Shown here piece by piece: positions 31,329-37,261 of a DNA stretch of 37,261 nt. The DNA comes from Chloroflexota bacterium (GTDB lineage Bacteria > Chloroflexota > Chloroflexia > Chloroheliales > Chloroheliaceae), in the NCBI GenBank assembly GCA_028287745.1, contig JAQBPB010000134.1:1-37261 (forward strand). Reading direction: 5' to 3'. The translations under genes were made by a program, and so were the position numbers. The number at the start of each line of letters is the position of its first letter. The stretch's first letter is position 1. The notes under the pieces were generated by a model. It was not told the DNA's origin. It saw nothing but the letters and a program-made list of their open reading frames with translations, and did no database searches.

Positions 31329-31937
31329 TTAAACGGCTACCTTCCACTCAATTTCAGCTACTTCCCTGGCCGGTCCGAGCGGTCGGGTAAGGACCGTACC
31401 GGGAGACAGGAAGTATTTGGTATGGCGGAGCCGGGCAGCCTGTTCGACCACTGCCCCCACCGCCGCCCCGGGTCCCCACCAGTCTATCTTTGGCGGTGAG
31501 TCGGCAAGTGCGCCCACCCTTCTTGCCAGGGTTAGCCAGGTAGCTTCCAGGAAGGTCTGGGCATGCTGTTTAGCAGAGGTGCTATTGGCGGGTAATTCCA
31601 CAATGATTACCACCGACCCGCCCAGTCCGAACCGGCGGGTGAAATCCTGGCATTCCCTGTTTGAAGCGGCGGAATGGTCCAGGCAAAAAGCCATTACCGG
31701 GAACCCGTTGGCCGGGACCTGGCCGGTTGGGACCATATAGCGAACATTTACGGAGTAAAGGCGCTTGCCCTGGCGTTTCCAGAGCCGGAGTGTGCCGGAT
31801 TGCATTTCACGATAGTCCGGGCCGTTATAGTCGGGGCGGTCGTGCCATTCTTTATCCAGGCGAGTGACCGGTTTGCCGACTATATCCCAAATTGCGGCCA
31901 GTAAATGCATACTCTTGCGGCTTTGCAATAGTGTCAT
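31329..31937 (-). CDS. Hypothetical protein, 202 aa
   Basis: I do not recognise this family. The protein is soluble with no signal peptide or membrane segment. It is rich in Arg and Trp: WDIVGKPV, RLWKRQGKRLYSV, IDWWGPGAAVGAVVEQAARLRHTKY. A central hydrophobic strand, SVVIIVELP, is followed by an Ala/Leu-rich helix (QTFLEATWLTLARRVGAL). One Cys-His stretch (FCLDHSAASNRECQDF) could hold a metal but no known motif fits. ATG 31937 is the first start; ATG at codon 10 is an alternative. A candidate promoter is 70-100 bases upstream. It is a single-gene unit between def and the CoxD-like operon. Codon use resembles its neighbours, so it is probably a resident gene. Confidence 0.7.
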   Translation of the reverse strand: MTLLQSRKSMHLLAAIWDIVGKPVTRLDKEWHDRPDYNGPDYREMQSGTLRLWKRQGKRLYSVNVRYMVPTGQVPANGFPVMAFCLDHSAASNRECQDFTRRFGLGGSVVIIVELPANSTSAKQHAQTFLEATWLTLARRVGALADSPPKIDWWGPGAAVGAVVEQAARLRHTKYFLSPGTVLTRPLGPAREVAEIEWKVAV

Positions 31938-32007
31938 ATAAAAATACTCTTCACTTATAAAAGGTGGTTGTCAGAAAATAAGGTCTAAGCGTAAGGGCGT
32001 TACAGTA

Positions 32008-32036
32008 ATTATAGGCCAGCCGCGCAAGGGGGTAAA
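32008..32036 (-). promoter_or_regulatory. Candidate promoter for the 202-aa gene
   Basis: On the minus strand TTTACC (32031-32036) is followed after 17 bases by a perfect TATAAT (32008-32013). Transcription start near 32001. Confidence 0.55.
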
Positions 32037-32084
32037 GAGGCAAATTCCGCAATAGACCGGTAAGTTTAGCTTTTTCCTATTACT

Positions 32085-32128
32085 AATTTGAATGATAATA
32101 CTTGAATTCATTCAAATTTTGCTATAAC
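32085..32128 (+). promoter_or_regulatory. 11-bp inverted repeat joined to an extended -10
   Basis: AATTTGAATGA (32085-32095) and TCATTCAAATT (32108-32118) are perfect inverted copies 12 bases apart. TGCTATAAC (32120-32128), an extended -10 with one mismatch, follows directly. A TTGAAT at 32102-32107 within the repeat region could act as -35. A regulator bound here would cover the promoter. Confidence 0.55.
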
Positions 32129-32189
32129 TACCCCGTTTGCCGGTTTGGAGAGTTAAATGCAGGCGTTTTAATTGTTTCAACGCTTAAAG

Positions 32190-32218
32190 TTGACAGTGTT
32201 GGCCTGGCGCAATAAGAT
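32190..32218 (+). promoter_or_regulatory. Second promoter of the Cox-like operon
   Basis: A perfect TTGACA (32190-32195), 17-base spacer and TAAGAT (32213-32218, four of six matches). Transcription would start near 32225, about 98 nt before the first gene. Confidence 0.6.
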
Positions 32219-32322
32219 TAATAAGTTGTAAGCCTTAGCGTGGAAAACGGCTGTGTTTTTGGGATGGCCGCCGGTCTTACACTATAAATTACCTGAATAA
32301 ATTGAGAGAAGGATTGAATATT

Positions 32323-33315
32323 TTGGCATCATCATCAACTGAATACGGAAAAGCGGAAAATAACGCAACCGAAGCCGGATCAAATAGCCAGCACATAAGT
32401 GTTAAAGAGTGGCATTCAATTGACCAGGTAGTCAGTGAGCTTAGCGCGCGGAATTATGTAATTGAGCGCAGCCTGGCTACGGCCGTATTCCTGGCCCTAA
32501 AATTACAAAAGCCGTTACTGCTGGAAGGCGAAGCCGGGGTCGGCAAGACTGAAATCGCTAAAGTCCTGGCCGATACCATGGCGGCTCGCCTCATCCGGTT
32601 GCAATGCTACGAAGGGTTGGACGTGAGCAGCGCGGTGTATGAGTGGAATTATGCCCGCCAGATGTTACAAATCCGTCTTATGGAAGCTGACAGCACGAAT
32701 AACAGCCAAGGTGGGGAAACCCAGGAGCTTTTCGGCCCGGAGTTTTTAATCAAACGGCCGTTATTACAGGCTCTCGAAAGCAGTAATGAAAATCCCACCG
32801 TATTGTTGATTGACGAACTGGACCGGGCCGACGAAGAATTCGAGGCTTTCCTCCTGGAAGTGCTGTCCGATTTCCAGGTGACTGTCCCCGAAATCGGCAC
32901 CATCCGGGCCGAACGCCCGCCGGTGGTGATTATTACCAGTAACCGGACCCGTGAGATTCACGACGCCCTGAAACGGCGCTGCCTGTACCACTGGATTGAT
33001 TATCCTTCTCTTGAAAAAGAATACAAGATTTTGCTGGCGAAAGTGCCGGAAGCCCCGGAAAACCTGGCCCAGCAGGTAGTCGGTTTCATCCAGGAGTTGC
33101 GCAAAATCGAACTTTATAAGTTGCCCGGCGTGGCCGAAACAATCGATTGGGCCGAAGCCCTGGTAGCCCTCGACCAGCGCGACCTGGACGAAAAAGTAGT
33201 CGAAGAAACCCTCGGCGTAATTCTGAAATACCAGGAAGATGTCGAAAAGCTCAAAGGGGATAAAGTCAGGTCGCTGGTTACCCGGGCTAAACAACACGCC
33301 CAGAATCGGAAGTAA
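32323..33315 (+). CDS. MoxR-type AAA+ ATPase, CoxD-like
   Basis: 330 aa from TTG 32323, chosen because AGAAGGA lies nine bases upstream; the frame extends to TTG 32302 without one. Walker A GEAGVGKT at 69-76, Walker B VLLIDELD at 160-167 and sensor 1 IITSNRTRE near 207 are intact, with the MoxR-specific insert region ELFGPEFLIKRPLLQAL. MoxR ATPases act with VWA proteins as metal-cofactor or complex-maturation chaperones in the cytoplasm. The VWA partner follows one gene later. CoxD of the aerobic CO dehydrogenase cluster is the nearest named type: with CoxE it is known to help insert copper and sulphur into the molybdenum site. That role here is inferred from context. First gene of a six-gene operon. 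Confidence 0.92.
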   Translation: MASSSTEYGKAENNATEAGSNSQHISVKEWHSIDQVVSELSARNYVIERSLATAVFLALKLQKPLLLEGEAGVGKTEIAKVLADTMAARLIRLQCYEGLDVSSAVYEWNYARQMLQIRLMEADSTNNSQGGETQELFGPEFLIKRPLLQALESSNENPTVLLIDELDRADEEFEAFLLEVLSDFQVTVPEIGTIRAERPPVVIITSNRTREIHDALKRRCLYHWIDYPSLEKEYKILLAKVPEAPENLAQQVVGFIQELRKIELYKLPGVAETIDWAEALVALDQRDLDEKVVEETLGVILKYQEDVEKLKGDKVRSLVTRAKQHAQNRK

Positions 33316-33322
33316 GCCAAAG

Positions 33323-33574
33323 ATGAAACCAGGTAAGCCAGAGCCTTCGCCTCAAAATAAACCGGGCACGCCGGGAGCGATACCGGCTAACCTGTTAGCG
33401 GCGCTCAATAAAATGCAAGCTACCGGGGCCTTTCCGGTAATGATTACCAGGGAACTGGAAGCGTTTCTGACGGAGCAAGGCGTTTTCCGGGGCGACATGA
33501 CCCCCGAGGAAGCCTGGGTGGAATTATATTCGATTGCAATTGCTGCGGGTAAGCTAAAAACTACCGGCGGCTAG
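33323..33574 (+). CDS. Small protein between CoxD-like and CoxE-like genes
   Basis: 83 aa from ATG 33323, with GGAAGTAAG nine bases upstream and 7 bp after the previous stop. I do not recognise the family. The first 25 residues are Lys/Pro rich (MKPGKPEPSPQNKPG) and probably flexible. Residues of about 27-80 form what looks like a small helical domain (ANLLAALNKMQATGAFPVMITRELEAFLTEQGVFRGDMTPEEAWVELYSIAI). No Cys or His, no membrane segment. Tight spacing and the same strand tie it to the ATPase-VWA pair, so an adaptor or regulator of that pair is plausible, but this rests on position only. Confidence 0.75.
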   Translation: MKPGKPEPSPQNKPGTPGAIPANLLAALNKMQATGAFPVMITRELEAFLTEQGVFRGDMTPEEAWVELYSIAIAAGKLKTTGG

Positions 33575-33587
33575 TTAGGGAAACAGT

Positions 33588-34904
33588 TTGTTAAGTGATG
33601 AAGTACGCGCCTTACGGTCTAACTTTGAGAGCAGGGGCCACGGGCATCTCTTTCACAATTTAATGCTTTTCAGCCGGGTTTTGCGGGAAATGGGCCTGGA
33701 TGCTAACCCTACCCGTACGATTGACCTGGCCCGCAGCATTGAATTTATTGGCCTGGAACGCAAGGAAGACTTTCACGCGGCGGCCAAAGCGATTATGCTG
33801 CGCCGGGCTGAAGAAGAACCGGTCTTTGACTATGTTTTTCAAATGTTCTGGCGGCAGTGGAACCGGCCGGACCAGGACCTGAACGCCAGGCCGGAAATGG
33901 AGCTGCCTCCGGAAGCCCTGGGTGATAAAAAAGCCAAACAGCCGGGCCAGGCTCCGGCCGAACCACCCGACCGTGACAAGGGTACACCGCCCGGCAAAGC
34001 CGGTGATGATGACGCGGATAAGATCAAACGGCTGGCCGAGGGCCAGGGTCCCGATACCGGCGAGGGCGAAGACAGCGATAACGAAAAGCAGCAGACTTAT
34101 TCGGCCTCCGAGGTCTTCCGAAATAAGGATTTCCAGGACTTTTCCACCGATGAGCTGCAAGAGGCCCGGCGCTTGATGCAAGAACTGCGCTGGTCGCTGC
34201 CTTATCATAAAAGCCGCCGGTTGCAGCCCTCCCGCCAGGGAAACCGCCTGGACGCGCGGCGGGTGGTCCGCAAGAGCCTTAAATACGGTGGGGTTCCGCT
34301 TGAGTTGAGCTGGCGCAAGCGTAAAATGAAGCCGCGCCCGCTGGTCCTGATTTGCGATATTTCCGGCTCGATGGACCTCTATTCGCGCCTGCTGCTCCAG
34401 TTCATGCACTCGATGGAAAACGGGTTGCGATATGTCGAAACTTTTGTCTTTGGCACCCGCCTGACGCGGATTACCCACGAACTTAAGAATAAGAACGTGG
34501 ATGACTCGCTGTCGAATGTCTCTAAAATCGTTAAAGACTGGTCCGGCGGGACGAAAATCGGCGAGTCGCTGGAAACCTTTAACCTGAAATGGGCCAGGCG
34601 GGTGATGGGTCACGGCGCGGTGGTAATTATAATCAGTGACGGTTGGGACCGGGGCAGCGTAGATACCTTGCGTCGGGAGATGGCCCGGTTGCAGCGGTTG
34701 TCATTCCGGTTAATCTGGCTCAACCCTTTGCTGGGCCTGCCGGATTACCAGCCCCTGACTATCGGCATTCAGGCCGCCCTGGAATACGTAGACGATTTCT
34801 TACCGGCTCACAATTTCCGCAGCCTGGAACAACTCGGGCAACTGCTGGTGGATATTGATAATGCCCCCCGGGCGGCCCGAAAGCAACAACTTTTAAAGAG
34901 GTAA
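33588..34904 (+). CDS. VWA-domain protein, CoxE-like
   Basis: 438 aa, TTG start with TTAGGG seven bases upstream and 13 bp after the previous stop. The N-terminal half is helical (about 1-110), then a low-complexity acidic and Pro-rich linker (about 115-175). The VWA domain (about 240-430) carries a complete MIDAS: D257-I-S-G-S261, a Thr in GGTKIGES and D in ISDGWDRG. It is the CoxE family (PF05762), the partner of the MoxR ATPase two genes upstream, and acts in the cytoplasm by metal-dependent adhesion to its substrate complex. In CO dehydrogenase maturation CoxD and CoxE work as a pair. No large-subunit gene is nearby, so the client enzyme is not known. Confidence 0.92.
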   Translation: MLSDEVRALRSNFESRGHGHLFHNLMLFSRVLREMGLDANPTRTIDLARSIEFIGLERKEDFHAAAKAIMLRRAEEEPVFDYVFQMFWRQWNRPDQDLNARPEMELPPEALGDKKAKQPGQAPAEPPDRDKGTPPGKAGDDDADKIKRLAEGQGPDTGEGEDSDNEKQQTYSASEVFRNKDFQDFSTDELQEARRLMQELRWSLPYHKSRRLQPSRQGNRLDARRVVRKSLKYGGVPLELSWRKRKMKPRPLVLICDISGSMDLYSRLLLQFMHSMENGLRYVETFVFGTRLTRITHELKNKNVDDSLSNVSKIVKDWSGGTKIGESLETFNLKWARRVMGHGAVVIIISDGWDRGSVDTLRREMARLQRLSFRLIWLNPLLGLPDYQPLTIGIQAALEYVDDFLPAHNFRSLEQLGQLLVDIDNAPRAARKQQLLKR

Positions 34905-34910
34905 AACAAT

Positions 34911-35222
34911 ATGCAAGATGTATTACCGACAATTGAAGAGTGGCGGGCCGCTGGCGAGGAAATCGCCCTGGCAACCGTCGTCAAGACGACTGGACCGGCG
35001 CCCCGGTTTGAAGGGGCCAAGATGGCTGTGACCAAAAGCGGCAAACTGGTCGGCTCGGTCAGCGGCGGCTGCGTCGAAGGCGCGGTCTTTGAGGAAGCCC
35101 AGCGGGTATTACGGACCCGCAAGCCCCGGCTGGTCAAATACGGCATCAGCAAAGAAAGCGCCTGGGATATTGGCCTGGCCTGCGGGGGCGGTATCGAAGT
35201 TTATATCGCACCTTTAGAGTAA
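34911..35222 (+). CDS. XdhC/CoxI family, N-terminal half as a separate protein
   Basis: 103 aa, ATG six bases after the VWA stop; AAAGAGG overlaps that gene's end. It matches only the N-terminal XdhC_CoxI domain (PF02625): AEWR-like helix, VVKTTGPAPRFEGAKMAV, SVSGGCVEGAV with the conserved Cys at about 54, and GLACGGGIEVYI with a second Cys near 91. XdhC proteins bind the molybdenum cofactor and help its sulphuration before insertion into xanthine or CO dehydrogenases. In most bacteria this domain is fused to the Rossmann C-terminal domain. Here it is a separate gene with its partner 7 bp downstream. No frameshift: both stop and start are clean with their own ribosome sites. Confidence 0.92.
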   Translation: MQDVLPTIEEWRAAGEEIALATVVKTTGPAPRFEGAKMAVTKSGKLVGSVSGGCVEGAVFEEAQRVLRTRKPRLVKYGISKESAWDIGLACGGGIEVYIAPLE

Positions 35223-35229
35223 GGCTAAT

Positions 35230-35979
35230 ATGTCAAATTATCAGAAGATAAAAGAGAACATCGAGCGCGAAGAACTGCTGGCCCGGCTGATTGTTGTCCA
35301 TGCCCCGGAAGGACAGGAGATCGGCGCCGAAATGCTGGTCTACCCGGACGGCCGGACCGATGGTACATTGGGCCTGGCCGATTTGGACCGGGCGGCGGTT
35401 GAAAAAGCAATGACTCTGATGCGCCAGACCGGCTCCAAGACTTACCCCGTGGAAACATCAGCCGGGCCTTTTGAGGTCTTTGTGGATGTTTTCCCGCCGC
35501 CGCCCACCCTGATAATCTTCGGGGCGGTCCATATTGCCATTCCGCTGGTCAAGATTGCCAAAGAATGCGGCTTCCGGGTTAAAGTGATTGACGGCCGCCA
35601 GAAGTTTTTGACTAAAGAACGCTTCCCGGAAGTTGATGAACTAATCGAAGCCTGGCCTGACGAAATCGTCGAACATAATGTTAAAATAGATAGCAACACT
35701 TACATTGTGATATTGACTCACGATGAGAAGTTTGATGGCCCGGCCCTGGATGTCACCTTGCCCAGTCCGGCCCGTTATATCGGGGCGATTGGCAGTAAAA
35801 CGACAACCGCCAACCGCAACGACAGGCTGCGTAAGGCCGGGATACCGGACGACCAGATTGCCCGGATTCACGGGCCAATAGGGATACCAATCGGAGCGCG
35901 TGAGCCCGCCGAAATCGCGGTGAGTATCATGGCTGAAATTATCGCCGTTAAATACGGCGTGGGAAAAAACAAGGAATAA
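35230..35979 (+). CDS. XdhC family, C-terminal Rossmann half
   Basis: 249 aa. Residues 1-90 form an alpha/beta region (LARLIVVHAPEGQEIGAEML, then VETSAGPFEVFVDVFPPPP). From about 93 the XdhC_C domain (PF13478) begins: LIIFGAVHIAIPLVKIAKECGF, where the usual GAGHVG loop reads GAVHIA, then VIDGR, LTHDEKFD, YIGAIGSK and HGPIGIPIGAREPAEIAVSI. It is expected to bind nucleotide or cofactor and complete the XdhC function with the 103-aa protein just upstream. The stop codon TAA overlaps the start of psuG (TAATG), so the two are translationally coupled. Altered glycines in the Rossmann loop may change cofactor binding. Confidence 0.92.
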   Translation: MSNYQKIKENIEREELLARLIVVHAPEGQEIGAEMLVYPDGRTDGTLGLADLDRAAVEKAMTLMRQTGSKTYPVETSAGPFEVFVDVFPPPPTLIIFGAVHIAIPLVKIAKECGFRVKVIDGRQKFLTKERFPEVDELIEAWPDEIVEHNVKIDSNTYIVILTHDEKFDGPALDVTLPSPARYIGAIGSKTTTANRNDRLRKAGIPDDQIARIHGPIGIPIGAREPAEIAVSIMAEIIAVKYGVGKNKE

Positions 35980-36905
35980 TGGGAACACAAGAAAACTATT
36001 TGCAGCTTGGAACTGAAGTACGTGAAGGCACGGCCCTGGTGGCCCTCGAGTCGACGGTAATCTCGCACGGCTTACCCTACCCGCAAAATCTTGAAACCGC
36101 CCGGGCGCTCGAAGACGTGGTGCGCCAGCGCGGCGCTACCCCGGCGACGATTGCGCTTTTGGACGGTAAAATCCGGGTGGGCCTGGGGCAGCCCGAATTG
36201 GAACGCCTGGCGACCGAAAAGGATGTGGCGAAGGTCAGCCGCCGGGATTTGCCGGTGGTGCTGGCCCGGCGCGGCCTGGGAGCAACGACCGTCGCGGCGA
36301 CCATGTACGCGGCCTATTTGGCGAACATCAAGGTCTTTGGGACCGGCGGCCTGGGTGGAGTCCACCGGGGCGCGACCACTACCTTTGATATTTCCGCCGA
36401 CCTGACCGAACTGGCCCGGACCCCGGTAATCGTGATTTGCGCCGGGGCCAAGTCCATCCTGGACCTGTCGCTTACCCTCGAATACCTGGAAACCCAGGGT
36501 GTGCCGGTAATCGGCTACAGGACGGACGAGCTACCGGCTTTTTATACCAGCCGGAGCGGTATCGGGCTGGAAGCCCGGGCCGATACCCCTGAGGAAGTGG
36601 CCCGGATTGCCCGTATCAAGTGGGATTTAGGTCTGTCCGGCGGTATTGTGGTGGCTGTACCGCCACCGCCCGAAGCCGACCTGCCTTACCAGGAAATCGA
36701 AAAAGCGATCAGCCGGGCGCTGGCAGCAGCCGATAAGGCCGGTGTAAAAGGCAAAGCGGTGACTCCTTTCCTGCTCAACGCCGTCCGCCTGGAAACCGAA
36801 GGTAAGAGCCTTGAAACCAACATGGCTTTGCTAAAGAACAATGTCGGGATTGCCGCTGAAATCGCCCTGGCCCTTCTGGGAAATGGCACCGAAGAGTTTA
36901 TTTAA
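35979..36905 (+). CDS. psuG: Pseudouridine-5'-phosphate glycosidase
   Basis: 308 aa. The ATG shares one base with the xdhC stop and AAGGAA lies just upstream. Family signatures (PF04227) are clear: ALESTVISHGLPYPQN with catalytic E24, KVSRRDLP near residue 85 with the active-site Lys, HRGATTTFDISADL with the metal-binding Asp and CAGAKSILD with the second Lys. In E. coli these residues are E31, K93, D149 and K166. It splits pseudouridine 5'-phosphate to uracil and ribose 5-phosphate in the cytoplasm. The kinase PsuK, which makes its substrate, is not in the window. Coupling to xdhC is unusual and may reflect nucleobase catabolism, but nothing else in the operon supports that. Confidence 0.96.
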   Translation: MGTQENYLQLGTEVREGTALVALESTVISHGLPYPQNLETARALEDVVRQRGATPATIALLDGKIRVGLGQPELERLATEKDVAKVSRRDLPVVLARRGLGATTVAATMYAAYLANIKVFGTGGLGGVHRGATTTFDISADLTELARTPVIVICAGAKSILDLSLTLEYLETQGVPVIGYRTDELPAFYTSRSGIGLEARADTPEEVARIARIKWDLGLSGGIVVAVPPPPEADLPYQEIEKAISRALAAADKAGVKGKAVTPFLLNAVRLETEGKSLETNMALLKNNVGIAAEIALALLGNGTEEFI

Positions 36906-37050
36906 TCCGATCGGAAAAGCAATATTTAGTTGTTGAGGTTGCTGCTCTCTCTTTACTTTGCTGCCTAATTATTACCAAGACCCTGCATTGGCATTCTCAA
37001 TTCCGTTTGGTTTTAGATAACAGGAATTCCCCGGTTTTTTAGCACCTGCC

Positions 37051-37079
37051 CCAGGCAAGCCAACGGGTGGCTTGCCTGG
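37051..37079. repeat. Perfect 12-bp hairpin after psuG
   Basis: CCAGGCAAGCCA (37051-37062) pairs with TGGCTTGCCTGG (37068-37079) across a 5-base loop. No T run follows on either strand, so it is not a standard terminator; it may be a pause site or stabilise the 3' end of the operon mRNA. Confidence 0.6.
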
Positions 37080-37115
37080 CTAAAAGCACCGGAGTAACTC
37101 TTAAAATTCGCTTGG

Positions 37116-37145
37116 AAGGGTATTAACTTTTGGCTAATACCTTTT
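37116..37145 (+). terminator. Probable terminator of the Cox-like/psuG operon
   Basis: AAGGGTATTA (37116-37125) pairs with TAATACCTTT (37135-37144), with one G-U pair, and a short T4 run closes it. It is weaker than other terminators here and lies 211 bp after the psuG stop. Confidence 0.5.
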
Positions 37146-37186
37146 CCTGGTTTTTGGTCCTTGTTAATCAGAAAGCAACCGAATTA

Positions 37187-37261
37187 ATGTTACGCAGTGA
37201 GACTATCCTTCAAAGTATTACTGATGCCATTTTTACCCTCGATCGGACCTGGCATTTTACC
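37187..37261 (+). CDS. PAS-domain protein, 5' part only
   Basis: Twenty-five codons are open to the window edge from ATG 37187: MLRSETILQSITDAIFTLDR and then TWHFT. The pattern ILxSITDAxFxLDRxWxFT is the usual opening of a PAS domain in sensor kinases and diguanylate cyclases. The frame is open upstream to 37127, and a TTG at 37154 could be the real start; no strong ribosome site decides. Downstream domains cannot be seen. Confidence 0.5.
   Translation, partial: MLRSETILQSITDAIFTLDRTWHFT

Larger units (their letters stand above)
31938..32322. other. 385-bp divergent control region, no ORF
   Basis: No gene. It separates the minus-strand 202-aa gene from the plus-strand Cox-like operon and holds at least three candidate promoters and one inverted repeat, listed separately. 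Confidence 0.6.

Noticed and set aside
37051..37079. Perfect hairpin as terminator of the psuG operon
   Set aside because: No T run follows on either strand; the hairpin at 37116-37145 is a better, though weak, candidate.

Overview
The window is a 37.3-kb stretch of bacterial chromosome with about 28 protein genes and one candidate structured RNA. I saw no tRNA, rRNA, CRISPR, transposase or phage gene. The gene set points to a Chloroflexota-like bacterium: a WD40 protein, a long UPF0182 membrane protein, a polytopic GT-C-like protein, Cox-type accessory genes and a class A PBP with a Pro/Thr-rich tail. This is inferred from content only, because no taxonomic marker RNA is present. Promoters recur as extended -10 boxes of the form TGnTATAAT, and most transcription units end in strong intrinsic terminators.

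Left part (1-9948). A partial WD40 protein is followed by an UlaG-like metallo-beta-lactamase-fold hydrolase, a dienelactone-hydrolase-family enzyme and methylglyoxal synthase (mgsA). mgsA sits behind a leader that looks like an attenuator. Next come a convergent M24-fold protein that has lost most metal ligands, a 2H phosphoesterase and a single-domain response regulator. A minus-strand three-gene unit follows, encoding a GT-C-like membrane protein, an Eis-like acetyltransferase and a methyltransferase.

Middle (9949-25726). An M50B-like membrane peptidase and a PBP1A-type peptidoglycan synthase diverge from a region with two perfect palindromes and a pair of direct repeats. A minus-strand envelope block comes next: a Cys-cluster/disordered/TM/SH3b protein, UPF0182 and a TPR protein. 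An aldehyde dehydrogenase is divergent from polynucleotide phosphorylase (pnp). The 770 bp between the last two hold a GC-rich region of about 195 nt, closed by a 9-bp stem and ended by T6, which is a candidate ncRNA. They also hold a nearly continuous 36-bp RNA hairpin in the pnp leader, the arrangement expected of an RNase III/PNPase autoregulation site.

Right part (25780-37261). A CheB-CheR-PAS fusion and a CheB/zinc-ribbon protein lie in tandem, followed by peptide deformylase and an unrecognised 202-aa protein, all on the minus strand. A plus-strand operon then runs to 36905: a CoxD-like MoxR ATPase, an 83-aa unknown, a CoxE-like VWA protein, an XdhC split into two genes, and pseudouridine-5'-phosphate glycosidase overlapping the last xdhC half. 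The molybdenum hydroxylase that such accessory genes normally mature is not in the window. The last 75 bases open a PAS-domain gene cut by the window edge.
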